Shown: positions 47,571 to 57,249 of the stretch, piece after piece | Layout of the letters: every line of letters starts with the position of its first letter | How positions within the stretch are numbered: the stretch's first letter is position 1 | Assembly (NCBI GenBank): GCA_964036665.1 | Contig: OZ038532.1 | Span: 6,076,001 to 6,140,000 of the forward strand | Reading direction: 5' to 3' | DNA from: Gordius sp. MW1 | Lineage: Eukaryota > Nematomorpha > Gordioida > Gordea > Gordiidae | DNA length: 64,000 bases | Translations under genes and position numbers: made by a program | Notes under the pieces: model-generated | Told to the model about the DNA's origin: nothing | The model's input: only the letters and a program-made list of their open reading frames with translations | Database searches by the model: none

Positions 47571-48011
47571 TCAGATAACCCTGTAAACTGGTAAACCAGC
47601 CACATTGTCATCTTCAATTACAACATGCTTCTTAATATATCTACTAGCGTTCACCAAGATCGTACGTAGACTATATCCAGCCGCTACATCTCTCAGCATA
47701 TCATAGTAAGCACAACATATATCGGAACTCCTCGGCATCTCTGTTATCCCACAAAACAACATACTCGCCGCTTTAATTCTATAACATTCGTTTTTAAACT
47801 TTTTAACTCCTACATTGCAAACTCTTTCAATATACTTAAACACGTCCATTAAGACGTGCCTAGGCAAACCACTCAGCAGCATACCTATTGGGAATCGACC
47901 TGTCATCCTCATCGCATTCCCCTTTCCATCGGTTGGTAACCCAACCTGTTCAGCATATTTTTTCAAAACCTCAAAAATGTTTAGATCAATATCATCACGT
48001 TTGATACACAT
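47571..48011 (-). CDS. unrecognised open frame in the spacer of the Gypsy complex
   Basis: A 146-residue frame in the otherwise unshared spacer between the inverted arms (recognisable pieces LNIFEVLKKYAEQVGLPTD, GRFPIGMLLSGLPRHVLMD, ASMLFCGITEMPRS). It has normal globular composition with several cysteines and matches no retroelement domain I know. Another open stretch on the same strand lies next to it towards 47.2 kb, partly inside the arm. It could be Gag of a different element, an accessory gene carried by this one, or a captured host fragment. I do not assign a function. Confidence 0.35.
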   Translation of the reverse strand: MCIKRDDIDLNIFEVLKKYAEQVGLPTDGKGNAMRMTGRFPIGMLLSGLPRHVLMDVFKYIERVCNVGVKKFKNECYRIKAASMLFCGITEMPRSSDICCAYYDMLRDVAAGYSLRTILVNASRYIKKHVVIEDDNVAGLPVYRVI

Positions 48012-49172
48012 CGTTGAAGTAAAAATATATGCTAATCTTCTTTAACGCCTCAAACGCCTCCTGCTCCTCGGTCCGCCATACAAATCTCACCTTGTCCGTT
48101 GTCAACAAGTACAAAGGTGCCGCTATTCTCGCAATTTGAGGCATAAACCTGTTGTAGTAATTCACCGATCCCAGAAAGGATAGCGTCTCTTTCTTACTTT
48201 GAGGTGGTCGCATTTTAAGGATCGCATCCACTTTGCTCTGCAAGGGACGAACGACTCCATCACCCAATTGATGCCCCAAATATTTTAGTTCTGTCACTCC
48301 TATAGCGCATTTACTTCGCTGTACCCGTAAACCTCGTTCCTGTATGCGTTCCAACACTGCCAACAAGTTATTGTCGTGCTCCTTCATTGTAGCTCCCACT
48401 ACAAGAACGTCATCTAAGTAGTAGAACACACCAGCAAGACCCTGAAATATTGACGCCATGGTCTTCTGAAACACGGGCGCACTTAGGCTGAGACCGAAAG
48501 GCAGTCTTTTAAACGCAAACAAGCCTAAGGACGTGTTTATTGTGGTCAACTTAGACGAGCGGTTGTTTAACTTGATCTGGAGGTACGCGTTAGCAAAGTC
48601 CAGCTTACTAAAATATTTTGCACCCTTGAGATTCGCGAAAATTTCTTCAATTCTGGGTAGAGGATACTTTATTTCAACTGCCCACGGGTTAAGGGAAACC
48701 CTGTAGTCCGCGCAAAGGCGCAAGGTGCCGTCGGGCTTCTTGACGGGTACTAGTGGCGTAGCCCATTCGCTATATTCAACCGGGTCGATTATTCCTTGCT
48801 CTACCCATTGTAGCAAGATGGCTTCCACTTTCTCCCGCCAAACAAATGGTATTCTTCGCGCTGGCCAAAACCTTGGTACAGCGCCTGGCTTGAGTAGGAT
48901 GTCATATTCGTATCCCCTTAAACATCCCAGCTCGTCCATAAAGACAGACGTGAACCCTTCCAACATCCGCTGTAGACTTTCTAACCAACCGCTCGGGGAA
49001 CGGACTGCACCACCACCCATAAGATTACGAGTGTCGGTAGAAGATGTCGGCCGATCCTGCGACTCCCCCTTTACTACCGATAGTCCGTCTATTTCGGCTC
49101 CGGGAGAGGTAGACTTTAGAGCCCAAGCCATACCTGGCATCCTTAAGGGATTCCTACCTTCTCCGCAGAAAT

Positions 49173-50847
49173 CTTGGAGAAGGTGAAGAGTCCAACGTTA
49201 AGATATTGGAACCAGTGGGGAAAACAAAATGGTGTAGACAAAAGATAACATTAGATGATTTAAACAAGAAGATTGAGTTTGAGGAGATTAAAAGAAAGAA
49301 AATAAACGGAATACACTCGAACTTTAGAGGTATTGCCTCTAAGTGGAGTGGTGATGGCAGTTTATATGGATTCATCAAAAACGAAGTAGCATCAAGTGAT
49401 CTACCACACAAAGCGGACGTAATTAGAAAAAGAAAAAGACAGGCCACCATATCACGTGATTCTTCCTTCAGATACGTCTATTCGTTACATTATATACAAA
49501 ATGGCGGTTATCATATTAATACACGCATGGAAAAGGTTACTGATCATCACACCTCATCCTTTCAAAATGAGGGACCACCAGGTCCGCGCTGTCTCGCTCG
49601 GGCGTATTTCCTAATAATAGCAATTCTTCCTCCGGGTTGACCACGACCTCGCTGGTGTCCATCGTAACCCCTTCCACACAGCCGGCTCTACCGTCGTCAG
49701 CGCTTGTACCGGCTCCACCGTCCTTTCTTGCCTCGCCGGTCTGGACGGGATCCTTCGTCTACACCTCGGCAAACGGTGCCAGCTTCCGCATCCCCTGCGG
49801 AAGGCTCTCGCTTGCCGTGGTGCAGCCGGTCTTCCTTCCCGTGGACCACGCGACGGTCTCCTTCTTTCCTCTGTCCTTGTCTCGGGACGTCTCTGGCGAA
49901 TTGCTGTACCTTGCGTTGATATATTTCGGATCGTGCGCGGGGCCACACTTTGCGGTCGCACCAGGTCAACCCGCCCAGCTAAACCCCCGGGCTGGCCACG
50001 GTGTCTGTGGACCGCGTCCCTCTGCCTGCCGGAACGAGGTCTAGCTGCCTCGTGACGAGTCGCCCGTCTGTGCCGACCCGACGTCCTTTCCTCCGTGCGT
50101 GGGTCTTCGTGAAGCACGCTGATATAGGGTTCCATCGGCCGCCTCTCCCTGACCTCAAACACGACAGGTCTCGGCCTCCCCCATCGTTCGTGTGCTACCG
50201 CTCGCAGGCGCACTTCTACGACCACCCACTCAGTACGGTATTCCATCTAGATAAAATATAAAAATTATTATATCGATCTAGAGCGTAGCTGTTCCACGTG
50301 ACGCACGTGTTTACCCGGAGAAGCTAGAACCTCTATCTCATACATTTTAGTACCCTTCGGAGATAGGATCTTGGCCTCTACCCATTTCTCTTTACCAATA
50401 TAATTACGCGCCCACACCGCCTCACCGATTTTAAACTTAGAATCGCCATGTGATCTGGTGTCCGCTTGCGCTGATTGTAATATCGTATCAACAGGCGTGC
50501 GTGGCAAACGGCCCAGAAACATCTCGCTAACCGGTAGTCGAGAAGGGAACCTTGGTGCGACGTTGTGATAAAGTCGATAAAGCCAAGTACCGTCCTTCTC
50601 GACCTTAGCGTTCTTCAACCATCGTTTCACCACAGCCACGTGCCTTTCCGCGAGTCCATTAGTACTCGGATGATACGGAGGTGTAAGTAAATGCTGTATA
50701 CCCCATTTACTACAAAATTCCTTGAACTCGACGCTGGTAAAAGCGGTGCCGTTGTCAGATACAATCGTCGTCGGTATACCATAAGCCCCTGCAAGATCTT
50801 TTAAGAATTCGACCACTACTTCCGTAGACAACTTGCTCACTTCTTTA
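49173..50847. repeat. right arm of the large inverted repeat (left arm 45786-47455)
   Basis: Reverse-complement partner of 45786-47455. The outer boundary continues into the rest of the right-hand Gypsy copy, so this arm is the parental side and the left arm is the derived fragment. Such an inverted pair could arise by insertion of two copies in opposite orientation, by rearrangement, or by assembly error. Confidence 0.8.
49611..50246 (-). CDS. arginine-rich open frame of the Gypsy element, right copy
   Basis: Counterpart of 46381-47091 in the right-hand copy, in the same place downstream of integrase. The two copies agree over most of their length. Function unknown; part of a fossil element. 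Confidence 0.4.
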   Translation of the reverse strand: MEYRTEWVVVEVRLRAVAHERWGRPRPVVFEVRERRPMEPYISVLHEDPRTEERTSGRHRRATRHEAARPRSGRQRDAVHRHRGQPGGLAGRVDLVRPQSVAPRTIRNISTQGTAIRQRRPETRTEERRRPSRGPREGRPAAPRQARAFRRGCGSWHRLPRCRRRIPSRPARQERTVEPVQALTTVEPAVWKGLRWTPARSWSTRRKNCYY

Positions 50848-53676
50848 TATTCTACCCAACTAGAGTGCGCATCTACGAGAAGGATATTTCTTTCAAAATC
50901 CAAAAAGTCCAGGTGAATTCTTTCCCAAACTTGTTTCGTTGGTGGCCACTTCGCCTTCCTGTCGTGCCTCGGCGTCCTGGCAAGTTTTCCGCATTGCCCG
51001 CATTGTCCCAAGAACAGGGTAATATCTCGTGATATCTTGGGCCACCAGACGTGTCTTTTCGCTAGACCTATCATCTTGACTCTACCCGTATGACCCGCAT
51101 GAAGTAATTCGAGCACTTGCGGTTGCAACACTGACGGTACTACTATGTTTTCGTGGCGTAGTAACACGTTGTTGTTGACGTCCAGTTCACATATCAAGCC
51201 TCGATAAGTAGATGGTACCGTTTCTAGCCTACTTTTTCCCGTCAAGTAATTAAACACCAAAACTAAGTTCGGATCCTCTTGGGTTAGTTTTGCAAGATCG
51301 ACATCGCCGCAATCTTGTGTTATTACTTTTACTTCTGCGAAGTTTTCGCCTTCTAACTCTTCGCATGTTAGGCCATCATTATCGTTTCCCAATCTTGATA
51401 ATGTGTCTGGCAAGTGATTTGACTTACCTTCGCGGTATTTTAACGTTGCATTAAAATTTCCCAGCGCTAACAACCATTTTTGCAGCCTCGGACTTAACAA
51501 TAGACCCCTATTGTCCTTCGCAAAAAGAGATACCAGCGGTTTATGGTCGGTAAAAACATCGAAACTTCGACCAATCAAGTATTCACGGCAACGGGTCAAA
51601 CCCACTACCACCGCCAAAGCTTCCTTTTCGATAACCGAGTAATTAAGTTCTGCTTTGGAAAATTTTCTTGAAAAGTATAAGATTGGGTGTTCCTCCTGAT
51701 CGATTACATGCAACAGCACACCGCCTACCCCTAGCTGAGACGCATCCACCGCTACAGCTAATGGTAGATCGGGAACAAAGCACGTTAGCACAGGACCTTC
51801 CGTTAAAATCTTCTTTTACGCCTCAAACGCCTCCTGCTCCTCGGTCCGCCATACAAATCTCACCTTGTCCGTTGTCAACAAGTACAAAGGTGCCGCTATT
51901 CTCGCAATTTGAGGCATAAACCTGTTCTTTCTTACTTTGAGGTGGTCGGATTTTAAGGATCGCATCCACTTTGCTCTGCAAGGGACGAACGACTCCATCA
52001 CCCAATTGATGCCCCAAATATTTTAGTTCTGTCACTCATAGCGCATTTACTTCGCTGTACCCGTAAACCTCGTTCCTGTATGCGTTCCAACACTGCCAAC
52101 AAGTTATTGTCGTGCTCCTTCATTGTAGCTCCCACTACAAGAACGTCATCTAAGTAGTAGAACACACCAGCAAGACCCTGAAATATTGACGCCATGGTCT
52201 TCTGAAACACGGGCGCACTTAGGCTGAGACCGAAAGGCAGTCTTTTAAACGCAAACAAGCCTAAGGACGTGTTTATTGTGTTCAACTTAGACGAGCGGTT
52301 GTTTAACTTGATCTGGAGGTACGCGTTAGCAAAGTCCAGCTTACTAAAATATTTTGCACCCTTGAGATTCGCGAAAATTTCTTCAATTCTGGGTAGAGGA
52401 TACTTTATCTCAACTGCCCACGGGTTAAGGGAAACCCTGTAGTCCGCGCAAAGGCGCAAGGTGCCGTCGGGCTTCTTGATGGGTACTAGTGGCGTAGCCC
52501 ATTCGCTATATTCAACCGGCTCGATTATTCCTTGCTCAACCCATTGTAGCAAGATGGCTTCCACTTTCTCCCGCCAAACAAATGGTATTCTTCGCGCTGG
52601 CCAAAACCTTGGTACAGCGCCTGGCTTGAGTAGGATGTCATATTCGTATCCCCTTAAACATCCCAGCTCGTCCATAAAGACAGACGTGAACCCTTCCAAC
52701 ATCCGCTGTAGACTTTCTGACCAACCGCTCGGGGAACGGACTGCACCACCACCCATAAGATTACGAGTGTCGGTAGAAGATGTCGGCCGATCCTGCGACT
52801 CCCCCTTTACTACCGATAGTCCGTCTATTTCGGCTCCGGGAGAGGTAGACTTTAGAGCCCAAGCCATACCTGGCATCCTTAAGGGATTCCTACCTTCTCC
52901 GCCGAAATCCTTTCTACCCTGTTCCTGTGGTCCACTACAACGGATTTTTTCGCACAAGCCAAACCACTTGTTCAACGGCCCTATCACCTTGAGCCATTCC
53001 CACCCCAGAATCGGTCTAGTCTCAACAGACGTAATATACAAGGGCAATATTAATTTCTTACTTCCCACCTCTACCTCAGCCTTAACCTTTCCCAGTATTT
53101 CTATTTCGCCCCCGTCTACCTGCCTAGCCCTGATATCTGTATTTTCCCACTTCCGGTTAGGCCATGTCGACAAGAATTTTGATTTACTAATAAGCGAAAT
53201 GGTAGCTCCACTGTCTCCTAACCATTCAATGACCTTATTATCTATTTTTAATTTGGCTACGGGACGGCTACTTTGTGTCAACCTTTCAAATAACCTTTTA
53301 ATACCATTTACGTAATTATCTTCCTTATTACTGCTCAAATCCTGTTCCGATTTATCCTCCTTATCTTCAACCGGAGTGTTTAATACCTCCTTCCTTGCTT
53401 CCCTTATTTTTAAAGGCAAGCATACCGAGGAGGGCTTGCTATCCACAGTAAGGTTTGTTATTGGGGTTGGCAGGGACCTTGAGGGGGTGGGGCTACTTAT
53501 TATATTAAGGGGTTTTGGTATATCTATTAAACAAGGGAAGGTTGGAAACTGTGTTAGAGGAGGGGATATTGGGCTAATTATTAGGGAAGGGGGTTTTGGG
53601 ACATATGTTGGGGAATGGACTGGGCTAAAAAAAAATTTAGATGTTTATTTATAGGTGTAGCAGCCCTCCCTGGTTG

Positions 53677-54051
53677 CTACCCTGTCTCTCCTCTCCTGCA
53701 CTTACAACCATAATTACTTGTGCCCGGCTCATCTCCTCTAATCAAATCATGGCCTCGTCCTCTACTCAAATCATTGCCACCTCGGGGCCTTCTTTGCCAT
53801 ACCCTTTGCCCTTCTCTCGGGCAGTTCCTTCGGATGTGTCCTACCTCATTACATCCAAAACATCTAGGCCCATCCCTTAACTTTAAAGCTCCAATGATCT
53901 CATTATTTTTTTTTATAAGCCATAATAAAACAAATATTACAAAAATCAAACCAACTAAAACAATGTTTTCGAGTAAACAATTGAATATTATGGTAATGTC
54001 AAATGTAGGAGCTTTTGATCCGAACATTTTTAAAAAGTGCCGACTAAACAA
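53677..54051 (-). CDS. Gag-region frame of the right Gypsy copy with CCHC zinc knuckle (fossil)
   Basis: A 124-residue frame with one zinc knuckle (CFGCNEVGHIRRNC) followed by a basic RGG-like tail, the usual nucleocapsid organisation. It is much shorter than a typical Gypsy Gag, and instead of a capsid it has a strongly hydrophobic segment of about 25 residues ahead of the knuckle. Whether that is original or a relic of a broken Gag cannot be told here. Confidence 0.55.
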   Translation of the reverse strand: MFSRHFLKMFGSKAPTFDITIIFNCLLENIVLVGLIFVIFVLLWLIKKNNEIIGALKLRDGPRCFGCNEVGHIRRNCPREGQRVWQRRPRGGNDLSRGRGHDLIRGDEPGTSNYGCKCRRGETG

Positions 54052-54366
54052 AAACCAACGAATATAACAGTAGTTTAATCAATGCAATACGTAGAACCTT
54101 AAAAGAGCAAATGAAATACACTATTAAAGCGAGAAATATCATTAACATGTAATTATTCATATCATATCATTGTGACTAAATCTTATGACTCATTTAATTG
54201 AATTAATGTTTATAATGAAATACTATTCAAAGCTATTACAATCTAATCAATCATAAAAGCAATTACTTACCAAAGCCATTTGGTATATTGTTTGAAAGTA
54301 TATTCTTCTTGTTCCCAATGTTTTCTTTCCTTATTTCCCAAAATAGTTTTCTTCTTGACACCAGTT

Positions 54367-54658
54367 GTCAAAATGGCCTTGAGGGCGTTAAGTATTCTAG
54401 ATCAGATATTCCACTTTATTAAATCACAAACAAGTATGTATATTCCAAAAATATGTAAAATAATCAAGAAGCGATCTCCAAACAACGATATATCATGCAA
54501 CAAGCTTTTCTAATATGCAAATTTTACAACATGCGATTACAAAAAGAAAAAGACAGGCCACCATATCACGTGATTCTTCCTTCAGATACGTCTATTCGTT
54601 ACATTATATACAAAATGGCGGTTATCCTATTAATACACGCATGGAAAAGGTTACTGAT
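54367..54658 (-). repeat. LTR of the right Gypsy copy
   Basis: About 292 bp on the minus strand, preceding the Gag region. It contains AATAAA (in GTGATTTAATAAAGTGG) and is followed by the primer-site-like TGGTGTCAAGAAG at 54351-54363. Its first 120 bp or so recur at 49440-49555 and, inverted, at 47085-47200. The outer boundary is inferred from where similarity stops. Confidence 0.7.
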
Positions 54659-54998
54659 ATACAATTTGTATACTATTTATATATATTATTTATCAGAGTT
54701 GCTAATATAGGTTGTTTTATCAAAAATGGGTATATAATCGCTACTCTAATTAGTCATATGTTTACAGCTTTTTTAGCCTTTTAAGTGTTTTAGATCTGAA
54801 TAACTCATAAGTTTGCAATATCTATTATGCCTCATTTAAGTTATTCAATAACCCAGACCAAATACCTAACTTGAAGATTATTTTCAAAAAAATTAATTAT
54901 AGATTAAATTCTATCGCTACATGAAGCTTATGAAAATATAATAGACATATAGCGTATACAGTCATTTTTATTAGAAAATATTTTGATTGCCGTATATA
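54659..54998. other. short host-like stretch between two Gypsy elements
   Basis: AT-rich DNA with no feature that I can identify. Confidence 0.5.
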
Positions 54999-55201
54999 TG
55001 GAGAGGTAATTGGAGTGCGGAGTGTCTTAGGCGATACGTAAATTACCGTATTGTAGAATTATAGTGATAATGCCTCGAGTGACAATTAAATTATTGTTAA
55101 TTGGTTTTAATGTATATCTTCGTTCTATATACACGATTATCATTCCTACTGTCTTATATCCCTTCCTAACGTTAATTATAATAATAGACCGCGCCCTAAC
55201 A
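54999..55201 (+). repeat. 5' LTR of the second Gypsy element
   Basis: Aligned end to end with 56386-56588. Starts TGGAGAGG and ends CCGCGCCCTAACA. Confidence 0.85.
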
Positions 55202-55202
55202 A

Positions 55203-55288
55203 TGGCGTCGTGAGTAGGATCTGAACTTCCGCGGGAATATCCCGTTTGATTTCGAATCAAAAGCCTTAACCACTCGGGGATAAGACGC
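55203..55288 (-). tRNA. tRNA-Ser(CGA)-like copy forming an extended primer-binding region
   Basis: On the minus strand this is nearly a full serine tRNA: D-arm CCGAGTGGTTAAGGC, anticodon loop TTCGAAA on a perfect five-pair stem (anticodon CGA), the long class II variable arm (CGGGA-TAT-TCCCG), a T-arm, discriminator G and then CCA. It begins one base after the 5' LTR, exactly where a primer-binding site belongs, and genomic tRNA genes of eukaryotes do not encode CCA. The 5' acceptor strand pairs poorly with the 3' strand and the T-stem has mismatches, so it is not a working tRNA gene. Best reading: primer tRNA sequence reverse-transcribed well past the usual 18 nt and fixed in the element. 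Confidence 0.65.
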
Positions 55289-56385
55289 TCCTACGAAAAA
55301 CATCTGCCCAAGTTACACGAGGCAAAAACATAATATTTTACAAAAGGCGACGAATATTAATTCCGGCTAAGTTAAGAGGAGCCGCACTCCAAAGACTACA
55401 TAGGGGCCACGTGGGTATCAAGCGAAAGCAAGAAGTGGCGTGCCAGTATATATGGTGACCTACTCTCGACGATGACTTATTGAGCGTCGCAAAAGGGTGC
55501 CGAAATTGCAATTACACTGCCGCGGCAACGAAGAAGGCACCGTTGATAGAGTGTCAACCAAGCCATAGACCTTGAGATCAAGTACATATTATAGGCCCTC
55601 TCAAGGGTAAATCATACCTGGTTATGGTGGACAATAGCTCGAAATGGGTAGAGGTGTTTAAATTAGAAGACACCACATTGACCACCATTATAAAAAAAAC
55701 TTGCCGAAACGTTTGCTAGATTTGGAAATCCGCCATTTTTAATATTAGACAACGGGCCACAATTCAAAAGGCAGTAATAACAGCGATGGACAGCCCCTTA
55801 CCATCTTGCTTCCAACGGTCTGGCAGAAAGGTACCTACGATTAATTAAAGGAGCCATTATAAGAAACGAGTCGGAAGTAGGGCTAAATAGATTTTTGAAA
55901 AACTACAGAGCTACAATAAAAGGCCAACCGAGGTCTAAAAAGGCATATGCGAAAATGGGAGGTACTGAGGGAAACCGTACCACAACAATGGTTAGAGATC
56001 GGGAAGCCGCGTAAGTTTAACGTAGGAGACATGGTTTGGATACGCATGTTTGTGAGGCCAAGCAAATTGGTAGAAGGCACTGTAAAAGGCAAGCACGGTA
56101 GTCGTTCCTACGATGTGTGGGCACAGGGAAGGAAGCAACACCGACACGTGGATCAAGTAAGAAAACGGCAAATCCTATATTGGGCCACTCTGCGACAAGA
56201 GAACGGGTGGCCGCAAAGGATTTCATCAAAAGGGGAAGCGAGGGAGCATCGACAACCGGGAATAAATGCTCCAAGGAACAAATAAAAAGCCAGTTGGGAA
56301 CGCCAAAGGAAGACTCTAGATACCCACAGCGTAGTCGAAAATCGCCAGCATTTTTTAAGGATTTTGTTTGTGAAAAGGGGGGAAC

Positions 56386-56588
56386 TGTAGAGAGTTAATT
56401 GGAGTGCGAAGTGCCTCAGGCGATACGTAAATTACCGTTTTGTAGAATGGTTGATAATGCCTCGAGTGACAATTAAATTAGGGTAAAGTGGTTTAAATGT
56501 ATATCTTCGTTCTATATACACGATTATCATTCCTACTATTTTATATCCCTTTCTAACGTTAATTATAATAATAGTCCGCGCCTTAACA
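56386..56588 (+). repeat. 3' LTR of the second Gypsy element
   Basis: Starts TGTAGAGAG directly after a polypurine tract and ends CCTTAACA. Partner of 54999-55201. Confidence 0.85.
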
Positions 56589-56750
56589 GTATACATTGGA
56601 ACATATTGTCAATATAGTTGATTGTTAATCTAGTGGATTTAAAATCATGGTTTTTACATCAATTAACTATTTATTAATTTTATTATATTGTTTTAATAAT
56701 CCATTTAGTGATCATAAATTGAATCATGCTTCAACTGTATAATATTGTTA

Positions 56751-56912
56751 CATGGGCGTGACCAAGGGGGAGGGGGGGAGGTGGCTGTTCCCATATAAAT
56801 CCAAAAATTTAGTAAAATTTAATTAATTATGGCTAAAATTTAAAAGAATGTTAATTTTGCCGATCTAGATCATTATTGCCCCCCTCTAATTCCAATGCTA
56901 GCCACGCCCATG
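56751..56912. mobile_element. hAT-like MITE, family A, copy 6
   Basis: A 162-bp element with ends CATGGGCGTGACCA and, on the minus strand, CATGGGCGTGGCTAGC, and the family core AATTATGGCTAAAATTT. No clear 8-bp target duplication. Confidence 0.8.
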
Positions 56913-56939
56913 TTAAATATCAAATTATATTATTTATGT

Positions 56940-57199
56940 TGCTGACATCAACAACAACTCCAGCACCCTTAAATACTACAACAACATCTGCCAAAACAAC
57001 GGCCGGAACAACTTCAGCTGGAACCACAACTTCATCAAGCACAACATCAGGTAATTCATACGCAATGACCCACTCCTTTAATTAGGAAATCATAATATGC
57101 TCCATATAAGTTTAAATTTATTTTTGAAAATAAGGTCAATTAATTTTTATAGGTAATACAACTTCTGAGATCACCACAACGTGTCCACCAGATTTTTAA
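56940..57199 (+). CDS. possible 3' exons of a Thr-rich (mucin-like) gene, partial
   Basis: An open stretch up to 57050 encodes almost only Thr, Ser, Ala and Gly (for example TTTPAPLNTTTTSAKTTAG). It ends at a good donor (TCAG|GTAATT), and an acceptor at 57151-57152 leads in frame into about 15 more codons (NTTSEITTTCPPDF) and a stop at 57197-57199. Thr/Ser runs are usually O-glycosylated in mucins or secreted matrix proteins. No upstream exon is found; a Gypsy element and a MITE lie directly before it. It may be a remnant of a host gene or low-complexity sequence that looks coding by chance. Confidence 0.3.
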
Positions 57200-57249
57200 A
57201 TTTTTCTTCAATTAGTACCGATATTTGCGAAGTTGTTACAATTTCTTTC

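Larger units (their letters stand above)
45786..54658. mobile_element. rearranged Ty3/Gypsy retroelement complex (fossil)
   Basis: At least two copies of one Gypsy element in opposite orientation plus an extra internal duplicate. The right, minus-strand copy spans roughly 49173-54658: LTR about 54367-54658, primer-site-like TGGTGTCA next to it, a Gag region with a CCHC zinc knuckle (about 53.7-54.05 kb), protease (DSGA) and reverse transcriptase (YLDD; 52.0-53.4 kb), RNase H and integrase (50.27-51.8 kb), an Arg-rich frame, then 3' LTR sequence. The left, plus-strand part (45786-47455) holds only the integrase end, the Arg-rich frame and LTR sequence. A third piece at about 48040-49170 repeats the reverse-transcriptase region. 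Copies are almost identical by eye, so the insertions are young in evolutionary terms. The complex is broken and rearranged, with several breaks in total. It is about 9 kb and far more GC-rich than its surroundings. Confidence 0.9.
54999..56588 (+). mobile_element. second Ty3/Gypsy element with 203-bp LTRs, internally depleted (fossil)
   Basis: LTRs at 54999-55201 and 56386-56588, both 203 bp, both ending in TAACA, differing at roughly 20 positions by eye (about 10%), so much older than the 45.8-54.7 kb complex. Between them are a tRNA-Ser-like primer region (55203-55288), an integrase region (zinc-binding part near 55.4 kb, catalytic core, then a C-terminal part with RPSKLVEGTVKGKHG near 56.0 kb) and a polypurine tract (AAAAGGGGGGAAC) directly before the 3' LTR. 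Gag, protease and reverse transcriptase are missing, so this is a deletion derivative, and the integrase region is broken in several places. Flanks TATA/TATA could be a short target duplication. Confidence 0.85.

Noticed and set aside
55203-55288. Functional tRNA-Ser gene on the minus strand
   Set aside because: It starts one base from the LTR, includes the CCA complement, and its acceptor and T stems contain mismatches; primer-derived sequence explains it better.
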